Under the pieces are notes generated by a model. The model had not been told where the DNA came from and did no database searches. It saw only the letters and a list, made by a program, of their open reading frames with translations. Positions 33,600 through 42,516 of a DNA stretch of 58,265 bases are shown here, piece after piece (position 1 is the stretch's first letter; each line of letters opens with the position of its first letter). The DNA is from an uncultured Eubacterium sp. GTDB taxonomy: Bacteria > Bacillota > Clostridia > Lachnospirales > Lachnospiraceae. The DNA lies in the NCBI GenBank assembly GCA_949959185.1, contig CATLIX010000017.1:1-58265 (forward strand). Direction: 5' to 3'. Both the position numbers and the translations under genes were made by a program.

Positions 33600-34439
33600 A
33601 TGGAAATAAAGACAGTATTGGTTACCGGGGCGGCCGGATACATGGGGCGTCATGTGGTACGGGCCTTTCTGGAGGCCGGTTACCAGGTTCTGGTAAATGA
33701 TTTGAATTACAAAGGAGTGGATGAGCGGGCCAGGCGGCAGGAAGCAGATATTTTTTCCGGAGAGAAAGATATTTATGAGCAGATGGGAAAACCGGATTTA
33801 CTGGTTCACCTGGCCTGGAGGGATGGGTTTGTCCACAATTCCGACGCTCATATGAAAGATTTGTCTGCCCATGCGGAATTCCTGCAGCATATGATTGACG
33901 GAGGCGTGAAAGCAGTTTCCGTTATGGGAAGTATGCATGAGGTGGGATACTGGGAAGGAGCCATTGATGAACATACTCCCTGCAGTCCCCAGTCCATGTA
34001 CGGCATTGCCAAAAATGCACTGCGCCAGTTCCTGTTACAGTATACGGAACACAAAGATACGGTGGTGCACTGGCTGCGGGCCTATTATATTTACGGAGAC
34101 GACGCAAGAGGAAGCTCCATTTTTGCCAAAATTGTGCAGGCGGTGGAGGACGGGAAAAAAACCTTTCCCTTTACCAGCGGAAAAAATAAATTTGACTTTA
34201 TCCACATTGACCGGCTGGCGGAGCAGATTGTAAAAGCCAGTGTGCAGGAGGAAGTAACAGGAATTATCAATGTGTGCACCGGGACGCCGGTTTCACTGGG
34301 CGAAAAGGTGGAGGAATTTATCAGCAGCCATGGATATGATATCCGGCTGGAATACGGCACTTTTCCCGACCGGCCCTACGACTCTCCGGCAGTGTGGGGA
34401 GACGCCGGAAAGATTCAGAAGATTATGAAGAATCCGTAA
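33600..34439 (+). CDS. NAD-dependent epimerase/dehydratase (extended SDR)
   Basis: The 279-residue product has VLVTGAAGYMGRHV (NAD-binding GxxGxxG), the segment VHLAWRDGF, VMGSMHEVGYW, and the catalytic YGIAKNALR (Tyr-x3-Lys), all of the extended SDR class acting on nucleotide sugars. The reaction is not identifiable. It is the only unassigned sugar SDR near the heptose genes, so a role on an activated heptose or on another sugar is possible. A frame from 33567 lacks a good site; AGGAAAGG supports the ATG at 33600. Confidence 0.82.
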   Translation: MEIKTVLVTGAAGYMGRHVVRAFLEAGYQVLVNDLNYKGVDERARRQEADIFSGEKDIYEQMGKPDLLVHLAWRDGFVHNSDAHMKDLSAHAEFLQHMIDGGVKAVSVMGSMHEVGYWEGAIDEHTPCSPQSMYGIAKNALRQFLLQYTEHKDTVVHWLRAYYIYGDDARGSSIFAKIVQAVEDGKKTFPFTSGKNKFDFIHIDRLAEQIVKASVQEEVTGIINVCTGTPVSLGEKVEEFISSHGYDIRLEYGTFPDRPYDSPAVWGDAGKIQKIMKNP

Positions 34440-34485
34440 GTTCCCGGCAATTTGTCTGTGAGGCAGAGGAAAGAAAGGACAGAAC

Positions 34486-35292
34486 ATGAGACAGTATCAT
34501 CATTATACAGGCCAGGATATCACTGTTGTGATTTGTGCCTACGGAACATGTGAATATCTGGAAAATTGTATCCGTGCGATTAAAAGGCAGACAGTAAAGC
34601 CCAGGGTGCTGATTTCCACCTCCACCCCCAATGACCATATCCGGGGGCTGGCGGAAAAATATAACCTGGAAGTAAGGGTAAATCCTGACGGAGGCCATGT
34701 AAAGGACTATAATTTTGCCATGAGGCAGGCAGATACGCCTCTGTGTATGCTGGCCCATCAGGATGACTTAATTGCAAAAACCTTTGTGGAGAAAAATCTG
34801 AATGCGTTAAACCGCAGCCGGAGGCCCATTATTTCCTTTTCAGATTATCTGGAAATGCATGAGGATGTGGCGGACAAAAAGCCTTCCACCATGGTAAAAA
34901 TCAAGCGGCTTATGCTCCTTCCTCTGAAAATACCGGGGCTGGGGCGCACCGGATTCGGGAAATGGCTGATTCAGTGCCTGGGAGACCCTATCACTCATCC
35001 TACGGTGGTCTGCGTGATGGAAGAAATGCCCGGCCAGCTGTTCCGGGAGCAGTACAAAGCCTCCATGGACTGGGATTTGTGGCAGCGCCTTTCCAGACAG
35101 AAGGGGGAATTCGTGTATGTGAGCCAGGTACTGCTGTATCACAGAATGAATAAGGAAAATGCCACAGCGAAGCTCTTTGCCCATACCAATGCCAGATATG
35201 AAGAAGAATCTGAGATTTTAGGCCGGTTCTGGCCAAAATGGGTGGTAAAGATTATCATGCACTTTTATGCAAAGGCAGCGAAGTATTATTGA
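34486..35292 (+). CDS. GT2 glycosyltransferase
   Basis: The 268-residue protein starts with ITVVICAYGTCEYLENCIRAIKRQ and carries AHQDD as the metal-binding DxD-type motif, followed by SMDWDLWQRLSRQKGEF, the acceptor-side WDLW segment. It has no signal peptide or clear membrane helix, so it works on the cytoplasmic face on lipid-linked glycan. Donor and acceptor are not identifiable. AAAGGA precedes the ATG by a short spacer. Confidence 0.8.
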   Translation: MRQYHHYTGQDITVVICAYGTCEYLENCIRAIKRQTVKPRVLISTSTPNDHIRGLAEKYNLEVRVNPDGGHVKDYNFAMRQADTPLCMLAHQDDLIAKTFVEKNLNALNRSRRPIISFSDYLEMHEDVADKKPSTMVKIKRLMLLPLKIPGLGRTGFGKWLIQCLGDPITHPTVVCVMEEMPGQLFREQYKASMDWDLWQRLSRQKGEFVYVSQVLLYHRMNKENATAKLFAHTNARYEEESEILGRFWPKWVVKIIMHFYAKAAKYY

Positions 35293-35313
35293 ATGGCATA
35301 AACAGGAGGAGTT

Positions 35314-36363
35314 ATGAAGTTAAGTGAAATAACCGGAGGCAGAGAGAATAACCTGGACGTCATCCGGTTCTGTGCGGCGGTTCTGGTAATCCTCTGCCAT
35401 GCCTTTCCCATCAGCCTGGGAGAAGGCCATGTGGATATCCTGGGCAGGCTTACAGAAGACCAGATTCACTTCGGGAATCTGGCTGTGTGTATTTTCTTCT
35501 TTTACGGGGGCTTCCTGATTTGCAAAAGCGCGGAACGATTGCAGAAAGCCGGCCCTTATTTCAAAGCCAGAATCCTGCGGATTATTCCATGTCTGGCTGT
35601 GGTGACTTTTGTACTGGCCTTTGTGGCGGGCCCCATACTGACTGAACTGAGTCCGGGAGATTATTTTACAAATCCGGGCACATTCCGATATCTTCTGAAC
35701 TCTGTTATGGTGCTGGTACATAATCTGCCGGGGGTATTTCAGGAAAATATTTATAACCCCACAGTCAACGGGCCCCTATGGACCCTTCCGGTGGAGTTTT
35801 TGTGCTATATCATGTGCTTTCTGGCTCTGAAACTGCATTTTGTCAATGAAAAAAATGCCAGATGGATGATTCTTATGTTTGCGGCCGGATATCTGGGAGC
35901 CGTAAAGGTGCTGGCAGGTTCTCAGGTGCTGAGTGCCGCCCTGCGTCCGGTGGGCCTCTTTTTTGCAGGAATGGTATATTACATATATCGTGAAAAAATA
36001 ATCATCCGGCCCTGGCTGGCGGGAGTCTGCGGCGTTCTCCTTGCAGCCGCGGCGGCAGTCCATCTGCTGGAGCCTGTGATTTTTTTCTGCTTTCCCTATC
36101 TGATGGCCTGGCTGGGCTTCGGAACCAGGCATAAATGCAGCGGTTTTGCCAGAAGGGGAGAGGTGTCTTACGGCATGTATCTTTGCGGCTGGCCCATTCA
36201 GCAGATCATCTGTCAGGCTTTCGGAGGACAGATGAACCCGTATCTGAATGCGGCGCTGACAGTTCCGCTGGCAGTTCTGTGCGGCTTTCTGCTGAACCGG
36301 CTGGTGGAACAGCCTCTGGGCAGACGGTTTGCCCGGCAGCCGGAAAAGAAAAGGCAAAAGTAA
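35314..36363 (+). CDS. Acyltransferase 3 family protein
   Basis: The 349-residue membrane protein has about ten helices and the family's N-terminal LDVIRFCAAVLVILCHAFPIS with the catalytic His, then FFFYGGFLICKSAERLQ and the re-entrant KARILRIIPCLAVV. Such OafA-like enzymes O-acetylate or otherwise acylate surface sugars from an acyl donor. The substrate is probably the glycan built by the neighbouring enzymes. The ribosome binding site is AGGAGG. Confidence 0.88.
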   Translation: MKLSEITGGRENNLDVIRFCAAVLVILCHAFPISLGEGHVDILGRLTEDQIHFGNLAVCIFFFYGGFLICKSAERLQKAGPYFKARILRIIPCLAVVTFVLAFVAGPILTELSPGDYFTNPGTFRYLLNSVMVLVHNLPGVFQENIYNPTVNGPLWTLPVEFLCYIMCFLALKLHFVNEKNARWMILMFAAGYLGAVKVLAGSQVLSAALRPVGLFFAGMVYYIYREKIIIRPWLAGVCGVLLAAAAAVHLLEPVIFFCFPYLMAWLGFGTRHKCSGFARRGEVSYGMYLCGWPIQQIICQAFGGQMNPYLNAALTVPLAVLCGFLLNRLVEQPLGRRFARQPEKKRQK

Positions 36364-36403
36364 TGGAGACGTGCAAAAGAAGAAAGGATAAGAGGAATAC
36401 AAC

Positions 36404-38185
36404 ATGGAAGGTTCGATCATAAGCTCAGTTTTTTTTGTGGTAAGTGTCATCTTGCTGTATATGGGAATATTCCGGATAAAGAAATCAGAGAACCCTTTAA
36501 ACGGGGTAATCTGGGTGATGATGAACTTTATTTCCCTGCTGTGCTGGGGTGCTTTTTGCGGTGGAATTATCAACATGCTGCACATACCGGTCAATATTGT
36601 CAGTATGGGCGTAATTTATCTTGCTTCGGCGGCAGTGCTGTTTTTTAAGATAAAAAAAGACGGGGAAACCCAGATTTATGTATGGAAGAAATATGATATT
36701 CTCTATACCTGTATTTTTGCAGGGGTGATTTTCCTGCTTCTGCTGAACCGTATTACCGTACATATGGATTTTGTGTTTAACAACAGCGACGGGGCGGTGC
36801 ATATGCGCAATTCCCTGACCATTGTGAGAACCGGAAAACTGGACACCATGTATTTTGCCCCTATGCACAATGCCCTGGTGACGGAAGTGTTTCTTCCTTT
36901 TATCGAAAAGGTGAGCACTTATAAAATTTTTATGATTGTGGACGGGGTAATGTTCATTCTGGAAGCAGTGTTTTTCATGGCCATGATTCGGGAATACCTG
37001 AATAAGACGGTTCTGAAAATTCTGGGAATTACCATAGGATTTGCCTATGTGTTCGGCTACCCCATGCACAGTTATCTGTTATGCTTTTTTTACTGGGGTA
37101 TGGGCGTACTGCTGATTGAGTATGTGATTACGCTGGTAAAGGAATTTATGGCGGGTAATATCCGGAAAGAAACGGGGCTGTTTCTTCTGATGACAGGCTG
37201 TACTTCCATTACCATGTGCTATATGCTGTTCGGCCCGGTCAGTTATGTGGCGGTATTTGCCTGTCTCTGTCTGGAATTCCGCAGACAGCATACGCTGTTT
37301 TCCTGGGATACGGTGAAAATATCCCTGCAGATTTTCCTGATTCCCTGTATCCTGTCCGTGTACTACTGCTATTTTCTGTTTTTGAAAAAGCAGAATCTCT
37401 CTATCGGGGATGCGCTGAACCTGCAGGGAGGTATTTATGGAGAACTTTTTATCAATTTTATATGGATAATGCCCTTTGTTATTTACAAACTGATAAAAGC
37501 AGCGAAGCGGAAGCATCTGGATGAGATTATGGTGTTCTTCCTCTGTTTTCTGGTGATGTTGCTTTCCATCGGCGTCCTTGCGGTGCTGGAAAAAGCCTCG
37601 GCCTACTACTATTTTAAATTCTACTATCCGGTCTGGATGCTGGGATTCGTTATTACTGCCCAGGCGGTGGCGGAGATTTATGAGGAGGCCAGAGATTTGC
37701 TGCTGTCCGGAATGTTTGTGGCGGTTATCCTGCTGGGAATCAGCGTGACCAACCTGGAGGAGCGGGTGCAGAACCGGGGTATTGGCTATGGCGACCGCAC
37801 CTCCGAGCTGTTTGATATTTATTACCATAATGTGACCGAGTACCGGAACCGGAAGATTGTGTTTGATAAGGATTATCTGGAAGCCTGCAATTATGTGATG
37901 GAAAATATGGGAAAAACAGAAAATGTTCCGCTGATTTCCCTGATTGACAATTACGAATACTGTTACTGGTATGAGGCTCTGACCGGGGAGGATTCTTCGG
38001 ATTATTATACCTGGGATTATGGAATGAATGACATTATGGATAAGCTGAACCATAAAGAAACGAAGTATTTCGTCATATGCAAAACCCATCCGGTGTACCT
38101 GCTTCATCAGGATTATTTCGATTCTTTCCATTGGGTATTTGAAAATGATAAGGTGTTTATTGCGGAAACAGAGAACAGGAAATGA
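36404..38185 (+). CDS. Polytopic membrane protein, GT-C-like, unknown function
   Basis: I do not recognise a characterised family. The 593-residue protein has about 12-13 membrane helices and a C-terminal soluble domain of about 120 residues (from DRTSELFDIYYHNV). The first large outer loop reads FNNSDGAVHMRNSLTIVRTGKLD, with an acidic residue where GT-C glycosyltransferases place their catalytic carboxylate. It may be a lipid-sugar-dependent glycosyltransferase or a polymerase (Wzy-like). It is the last gene before a new promoter at 38252. Confidence 0.62.
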   Translation: MEGSIISSVFFVVSVILLYMGIFRIKKSENPLNGVIWVMMNFISLLCWGAFCGGIINMLHIPVNIVSMGVIYLASAAVLFFKIKKDGETQIYVWKKYDILYTCIFAGVIFLLLLNRITVHMDFVFNNSDGAVHMRNSLTIVRTGKLDTMYFAPMHNALVTEVFLPFIEKVSTYKIFMIVDGVMFILEAVFFMAMIREYLNKTVLKILGITIGFAYVFGYPMHSYLLCFFYWGMGVLLIEYVITLVKEFMAGNIRKETGLFLLMTGCTSITMCYMLFGPVSYVAVFACLCLEFRRQHTLFSWDTVKISLQIFLIPCILSVYYCYFLFLKKQNLSIGDALNLQGGIYGELFINFIWIMPFVIYKLIKAAKRKHLDEIMVFFLCFLVMLLSIGVLAVLEKASAYYYFKFYYPVWMLGFVITAQAVAEIYEEARDLLLSGMFVAVILLGISVTNLEERVQNRGIGYGDRTSELFDIYYHNVTEYRNRKIVFDKDYLEACNYVMENMGKTENVPLISLIDNYEYCYWYEALTGEDSSDYYTWDYGMNDIMDKLNHKETKYFVICKTHPVYLLHQDYFDSFHWVFENDKVFIAETENRK

Positions 38186-38251
38186 TATATTATCATATTT
38201 ATATCACATTTATCCGGTATAAAGAAAGGGCAGACAGGCCTTAATTTTTAC

Positions 38252-38281
38252 TTGTGGTTTCTGCAGTGAAAATGATATAAT
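38252..38281 (+). promoter_or_regulatory. Promoter for the InlB-repeat/GH-like gene
   Basis: TTGTGG (38252-38257) and TATAAT (38276-38281), 18-base spacing, with TGA before the -10 (extended -10). The gene starts 48 bases downstream. Confidence 0.7.
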
Positions 38282-38328
38282 AGTATACACAGTGGAAAAA
38301 GATATGAGCGACAGAAGAAAGGACAACG

Positions 38329-41205
38329 ATGATGAAACGTATTATGACACTGTTTTTAGCAGTGATACTTCTGTTTCAGACAGAAGTGGGAATATTGTAT
38401 GCCATGGAACCATTACCCGTACAGCAGCCGGGAACGGATGTGACAGAGGGAGCGGAGGATTCCGGACAGGAGGATACGCCTTCCGGAGAAGAAATCCCCG
38501 AAGAGCCTTCTGCCAGGACCGGAGCGGAGAACCCGGCGGAATATACCATTACCTTTCAGTTTAACGGAGGAATGACAGAAGGAAGCACGGAAACCTCCAG
38601 TCAGATTATCGTGACAGAAGGAGAGGAGGCGACCTCTGTTGCCGCAAGGGTTCCGGTACCGGTAAGAACAGGTTATAAGCTGGAGAACTGGAAGGATGAA
38701 GCCGGAATCGTATATGATTTTACCCGGCCGGAGAGCCTGCCGGAAATCACCTCAGATCTGACGCTGAACGCGTGCTGGACAGCCATCGCCTATACCATTC
38801 ACTTTGACGCCAACGGCGGAACCGGAGAGATGGCAGACCAGATCATCCGGTATGACGAAGACCAGAATCTGGCGGCCTGCCAGTTTACCCGTCCCGGCTA
38901 TGCTTTTGAAGGCTGGAAATGGGAAGAGATGAATATTACATATCAGGATGAGAATCCCGTAAAGAACCTGACAGACCAGGACGGAGCGGTGATTACCCTG
39001 AAGGCCATCTGGAAAGTGGGAAATTATACGGTCCGTTTTGACGCCAACGGCGGAACCGGTGAAATGGATGAACAGGAGTTTACCTATACTCAGAATAAGG
39101 CGCTGTTGAACAACAAATATAAACGGACCGGTTATACCTTTAAAGGCTGGAATACAAGGCCGGACGGAACCGGAATTTCCTATCAGAACAAGCAGAAGGT
39201 AAAATCTCTGACAGAGGAAAACGGCGGAGTGGTAGTACTCTATGCCATGTGGGAGGGGAACCCCTACCGGGTCACTTATAACGGAAACGGGGCCACCAGC
39301 GGCAGTATGGCCGACAGCAGCCATGTATACGGAACATTCAGTTCGCTGAACCGGAATAATTTTAAGCGGAAGGGCTTTCTCTTTGCAGGATGGAATACGG
39401 AAAAGAACGGAACCGGAAGGGCTTTTTCCGACGGGGCGCAGGTGTATGACCTTACCACGGAAAAAGATGAAACCGTTACCCTGTATGCCTGCTGGACGCC
39501 CATTACCTATACCATTACATATTACACAAACGGAGGAAAGCTGTCTTCCTCCAGCAGGAAAACCTATACGGCAGACGCGCCCTTTGTGCTGCCAAGGCCC
39601 ACCCGAAAAGGGTATGATTTTGACGGATGGTATAAAAAGTCCAATTTTAAGAGCCGGATTGGTGAAATAAAACCGGGCCAGACCGGGAATCTGGTGGTCT
39701 ATGCCAAATGGGTAAAATGTACGGAGAAAGCCAAATCAGATTCAGCCAAACTTACCACCTGCAAAGCCACAGGCTCCGGGAAGGTGAGTGTGCAGGCCAC
39801 CATCAAAAAAAGGGTGGCAAGCTCGGATGATTACTACTATCTGATGTATATAAATCCCATGAATCAGAAAATATATAAAGTAGCTTCCAAAGTTTACAAG
39901 AAGAAAAATATTACATTTAACCTGAAAACAGCGGAGAATCAGGGCTATGCCACATCTACCTTCGGCATTGCTGTGAAAAAGAGCGGGAAATACAAGCTGA
40001 TCAGCAATACTTCCTATGTGAAAAATGTAGAGAAGGCAGCCAAAAACAAGTCCAAATACAATCCGGGGCGGACGAAAAAAGGCATTCAGTTTTCCGATAA
40101 TCTGCAGGAAGTCTATAACTGCGGAGCGAAACAGACCTTTTTGAATGTTACGGTTTCCATGGTGTGCAACAACGGAACCGTGCCCTATGTGTATAACGGG
40201 AAGACCTATTATTTTAATCCCATGGACAGTTACCGGGAGATTGTCATGGACTGTAACCGGAACAATGTGACAGTGACCATGCAGGTAATGCTGGACTGGA
40301 CCGAAGGCCATACGGATCTGATTGCCTCCAAAGCCAGAGTCCGGGGTGTGGCGCCTTTCTATACCTGGAATGTGACCACTAATAAATCCAGAGAGAAAAT
40401 GGAAGCGATCTTCTGTTATCTGGGCATGGTATTCGGAAAGAAAAACTGCAGCGTGTCCAACTGGGTACTGGGAAATGAGGTCAACAATCCGGCAGGATGG
40501 AATTATAAGGGCGGCATGTCGGAGACTGCCTACTTCAAGGCCTATGCCTATGGATTCCGGGCTTTGTACTATGCCATCCGGAGCCAGTCTTCCAACGCTC
40601 ATATTTTCATCTGCACGGATAATCTGTGGAATACTTCCGTAAAGGGAGGCTACAGTGCCCGACATGTAATTGAGGCATTCAACAAGCAGCTCAATAAGAT
40701 ACAGAAAGGGCTGAAATGGCACCTGGCATACCATGCCTATTCCACGCCTCTGACCTACACCAAGTTCTGGGACGGACTGGGTATTACGGGAGATGTGAAT
40801 ACCCCTTACATCACCATGAAAAATATTGATGTGCTGACGAAATATATTAAGAAGAATTATGGTTCTTCCGTGCGCATTATCCTGTCAGAGCAGGGCTATT
40901 CTTCCACCTGGGGAGAAACCAATCAGGCGGCGGCCCTGGCTTACAGTTACTATATTGCGGCCTGCAATCCCATGATTGACGCTTTCATTATCCGGAGTTA
41001 TTCCGACCATCCCGTGGAGGTTGCCCAGGGACTGAAAATGGGAATTTACGGAAAAGAAGCCTTTAAAGTATTTAAATATATGGACACTTCTCAGACGAAT
41101 AAATACACCAAAAAATATCTGTCCATTATAGGGGCCACTTCCTGGAAAAAAATTGTGCCGGGATATAAATTCAACAGGCTCCGGAAAATGTATCGAAATG
41201 TATAA
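38329..41205 (+). CDS. Secreted InlB-repeat protein with GH-like (DUF5722) catalytic domain
   Basis: The 958-residue product has a signal peptide (about residues 1-26), an acidic linker, and five InlB B-repeats (Listeria-Bacteroides repeats) between about 71 and 462, for example YTIHFDANGGTGEMADQ and FKGWNTRPDG. A basic linker domain follows (about 463-575), then a C-terminal TIM-barrel-like domain (about 585-958). That domain carries WVLGNEVNNP (Glu717) and IILSEQGYSS (Glu854), placed as the acid/base and nucleophile of clan A glycoside hydrolases. No LPxTG anchor is seen. A secreted glycosidase acting on the locus's own glycan or host glycans is inferred. Confidence 0.8.
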   Translation: MMKRIMTLFLAVILLFQTEVGILYAMEPLPVQQPGTDVTEGAEDSGQEDTPSGEEIPEEPSARTGAENPAEYTITFQFNGGMTEGSTETSSQIIVTEGEEATSVAARVPVPVRTGYKLENWKDEAGIVYDFTRPESLPEITSDLTLNACWTAIAYTIHFDANGGTGEMADQIIRYDEDQNLAACQFTRPGYAFEGWKWEEMNITYQDENPVKNLTDQDGAVITLKAIWKVGNYTVRFDANGGTGEMDEQEFTYTQNKALLNNKYKRTGYTFKGWNTRPDGTGISYQNKQKVKSLTEENGGVVVLYAMWEGNPYRVTYNGNGATSGSMADSSHVYGTFSSLNRNNFKRKGFLFAGWNTEKNGTGRAFSDGAQVYDLTTEKDETVTLYACWTPITYTITYYTNGGKLSSSSRKTYTADAPFVLPRPTRKGYDFDGWYKKSNFKSRIGEIKPGQTGNLVVYAKWVKCTEKAKSDSAKLTTCKATGSGKVSVQATIKKRVASSDDYYYLMYINPMNQKIYKVASKVYKKKNITFNLKTAENQGYATSTFGIAVKKSGKYKLISNTSYVKNVEKAAKNKSKYNPGRTKKGIQFSDNLQEVYNCGAKQTFLNVTVSMVCNNGTVPYVYNGKTYYFNPMDSYREIVMDCNRNNVTVTMQVMLDWTEGHTDLIASKARVRGVAPFYTWNVTTNKSREKMEAIFCYLGMVFGKKNCSVSNWVLGNEVNNPAGWNYKGGMSETAYFKAYAYGFRALYYAIRSQSSNAHIFICTDNLWNTSVKGGYSARHVIEAFNKQLNKIQKGLKWHLAYHAYSTPLTYTKFWDGLGITGDVNTPYITMKNIDVLTKYIKKNYGSSVRIILSEQGYSSTWGETNQAAALAYSYYIAACNPMIDAFIIRSYSDHPVEVAQGLKMGIYGKEAFKVFKYMDTSQTNKYTKKYLSIIGATSWKKIVPGYKFNRLRKMYRNV

Positions 41206-41238
41206 AATAAATGTATAAAATAAAGGAGAAGACAGAAA

Positions 41239-42318
41239 ATGAGAACTTATCTTGTAACCGGAGGAGCCGGTTTTATCGGCTCAAATTATATTCATTATAT
41301 GTTCCGGAAATATGATAACGAAATCAGGATTATCAATGTGGATAAACTGACTTATGCGGGAAATCTGGAAAATCTGAAAGATGTGGAATCCAGAGATAAC
41401 TACACCTTTGTAAAAGCTGATATCTGCGATAAGGAGAAGATTAGCAGAATATTTGAGGAAAATGACATTGACCGGGTGGTGCACTTTGCGGCAGAGAGCC
41501 ATGTGGACCGCAGTATCCGCAATCCGGAAGTGTTTGTGCAGACCAATGTGCTGGGCACAGCAGTGCTTCTGAACTGTGCCAAAGCAGCCTGGGAGCAGGA
41601 AGACGGAAGTTTTAAGGAAGGAAAGAAATTTTTGCATGTTTCCACAGACGAGGTGTACGGTTCCCTGGAGGAAGACGGGGCTTATTTCTATGAGACAACT
41701 CCCTATGATCCTCACAGCCCTTATTCCGCCAGTAAGGCCAGCTCCGATTTTCTGGTAAAGGCCTATATTGACACTTATCATTTTCCGGCCAACATTACCA
41801 ACTGTTCCAATAATTACGGGCCTTATCAATTCCCGGAAAAGCTGATTCCCCTGATTATCAACAATGCGCTGCAGGGGAAGAAACTTCCGGTATACGGAGA
41901 CGGGAAAAATGTGCGGGACTGGCTCTATGTGGATGACCATGCCAAAGGGATTGATATGGTGCAGGAGCATGGAAAGCTGGGTGAAACCTACAATATCGGC
42001 GGACATAATGAGAAGCAGAACATTGAAATTATCAATATTATTATCGAAACCCTGCAGGAAATGTTGCCGGAGGACGACCCAAGGCGGAAACTGGTGAGCA
42101 AAGATCTGATTACCTATGTGGAAGACCGGAAAGGACATGACAGAAGGTATGCCATCGCCCCGGATAAAATCAAAGCTGAAATCGGCTGGGAGCCGGAGAC
42201 CATGTTCAAAGAAGGAATCCGAAAGACCATTGCCTGGTTCTTTGAGCATGAGGACTGGATGAAAAATGTAACCAGCGGCGATTATCAGAAATATTACGAG
42301 GAAATGTACGCAAAGTAA
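41239..42318 (+). CDS. rfbB: dTDP-glucose 4,6-dehydratase
   Basis: RfbB (RmlB) makes dTDP-4-keto-6-deoxyglucose, the second step of dTDP-rhamnose synthesis. The 359-residue product has VTGGAGFIGSNYIHY (NAD binding), VHFAAESHVDRSI, STDEVYG, and catalytic YSASKASSD. NCSNNYGPYQFPEKLIPL and GDGKNVRDWLYVDDHA are family-specific. AAAGGAGA precedes the ATG. A hairpin and palindromic element copy C separate it from rfbA, which would usually be adjacent. Confidence 0.97.
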   Translation: MRTYLVTGGAGFIGSNYIHYMFRKYDNEIRIINVDKLTYAGNLENLKDVESRDNYTFVKADICDKEKISRIFEENDIDRVVHFAAESHVDRSIRNPEVFVQTNVLGTAVLLNCAKAAWEQEDGSFKEGKKFLHVSTDEVYGSLEEDGAYFYETTPYDPHSPYSASKASSDFLVKAYIDTYHFPANITNCSNNYGPYQFPEKLIPLIINNALQGKKLPVYGDGKNVRDWLYVDDHAKGIDMVQEHGKLGETYNIGGHNEKQNIEIINIIIETLQEMLPEDDPRRKLVSKDLITYVEDRKGHDRRYAIAPDKIKAEIGWEPETMFKEGIRKTIAWFFEHEDWMKNVTSGDYQKYYEEMYAK

Positions 42319-42327
42319 ATCAGACAG

Positions 42328-42356
42328 GCTCTGTGTCCCGAAACAGGACACAGGGC
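42328..42356 (+). terminator. Hairpin between rfbB and rfbA
   Basis: GCTCTGTGTCC (42328-42338) pairs with GGACACAGGGC (42346-42356), 11 bp with one T-G pair, followed by TGTTTG. The T tract is poor, so it may only attenuate transcription into rfbA. Confidence 0.5.
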
Positions 42357-42364
42357 TGTTTGTA

Positions 42365-42419
42365 GTCTTACAGGAAATCCCCTGTCACACTAAAGGGTGA
42401 AAGTATCTTCCTGTAAGAC
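42365..42419. repeat. Dispersed palindromic intergenic element, copy C
   Basis: GTCTTACAGGAA (42365-42376) and its exact complement (42408-42419) flank a 31-base core containing TCAC...GTGA. Compared with copies A and B, TATAGG has become TACAGG in one arm and CCTATA has become CCTGTA in the other, keeping the pair. It sits inside the rfbB-rfbA interval. Confidence 0.82.
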
Positions 42420-42422
42420 AAC

Positions 42423-42488
42423 GCCCTCCGGGCGGGATGCGCAGTTCGCGGAGAGGAAATCTATTGCCAGGCAATCCGCTCACGCGCG
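42423..42488. repeat. 66-base GC-rich hairpin module after copy C
   Basis: It matches 17805-17870 at 63 of 66 positions, in the same orientation and spacing to the palindrome. It ends 28 bases before the rfbA start codon. One in-frame reading through it artificially extends rfbA upstream ([20 protein letters not shown]). Confidence 0.78.
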
Positions 42489-42516
42489 ACAAAATGGAAT
42501 CAGAAGGAGGAGAACC

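Noticed and set aside
42397-42516. Upstream in-frame extension of rfbA by 40 residues
   Set aside because: It translates the intergenic repeat module, and AGGAGGAG directly precedes the ATG at 42517, where family homology starts.
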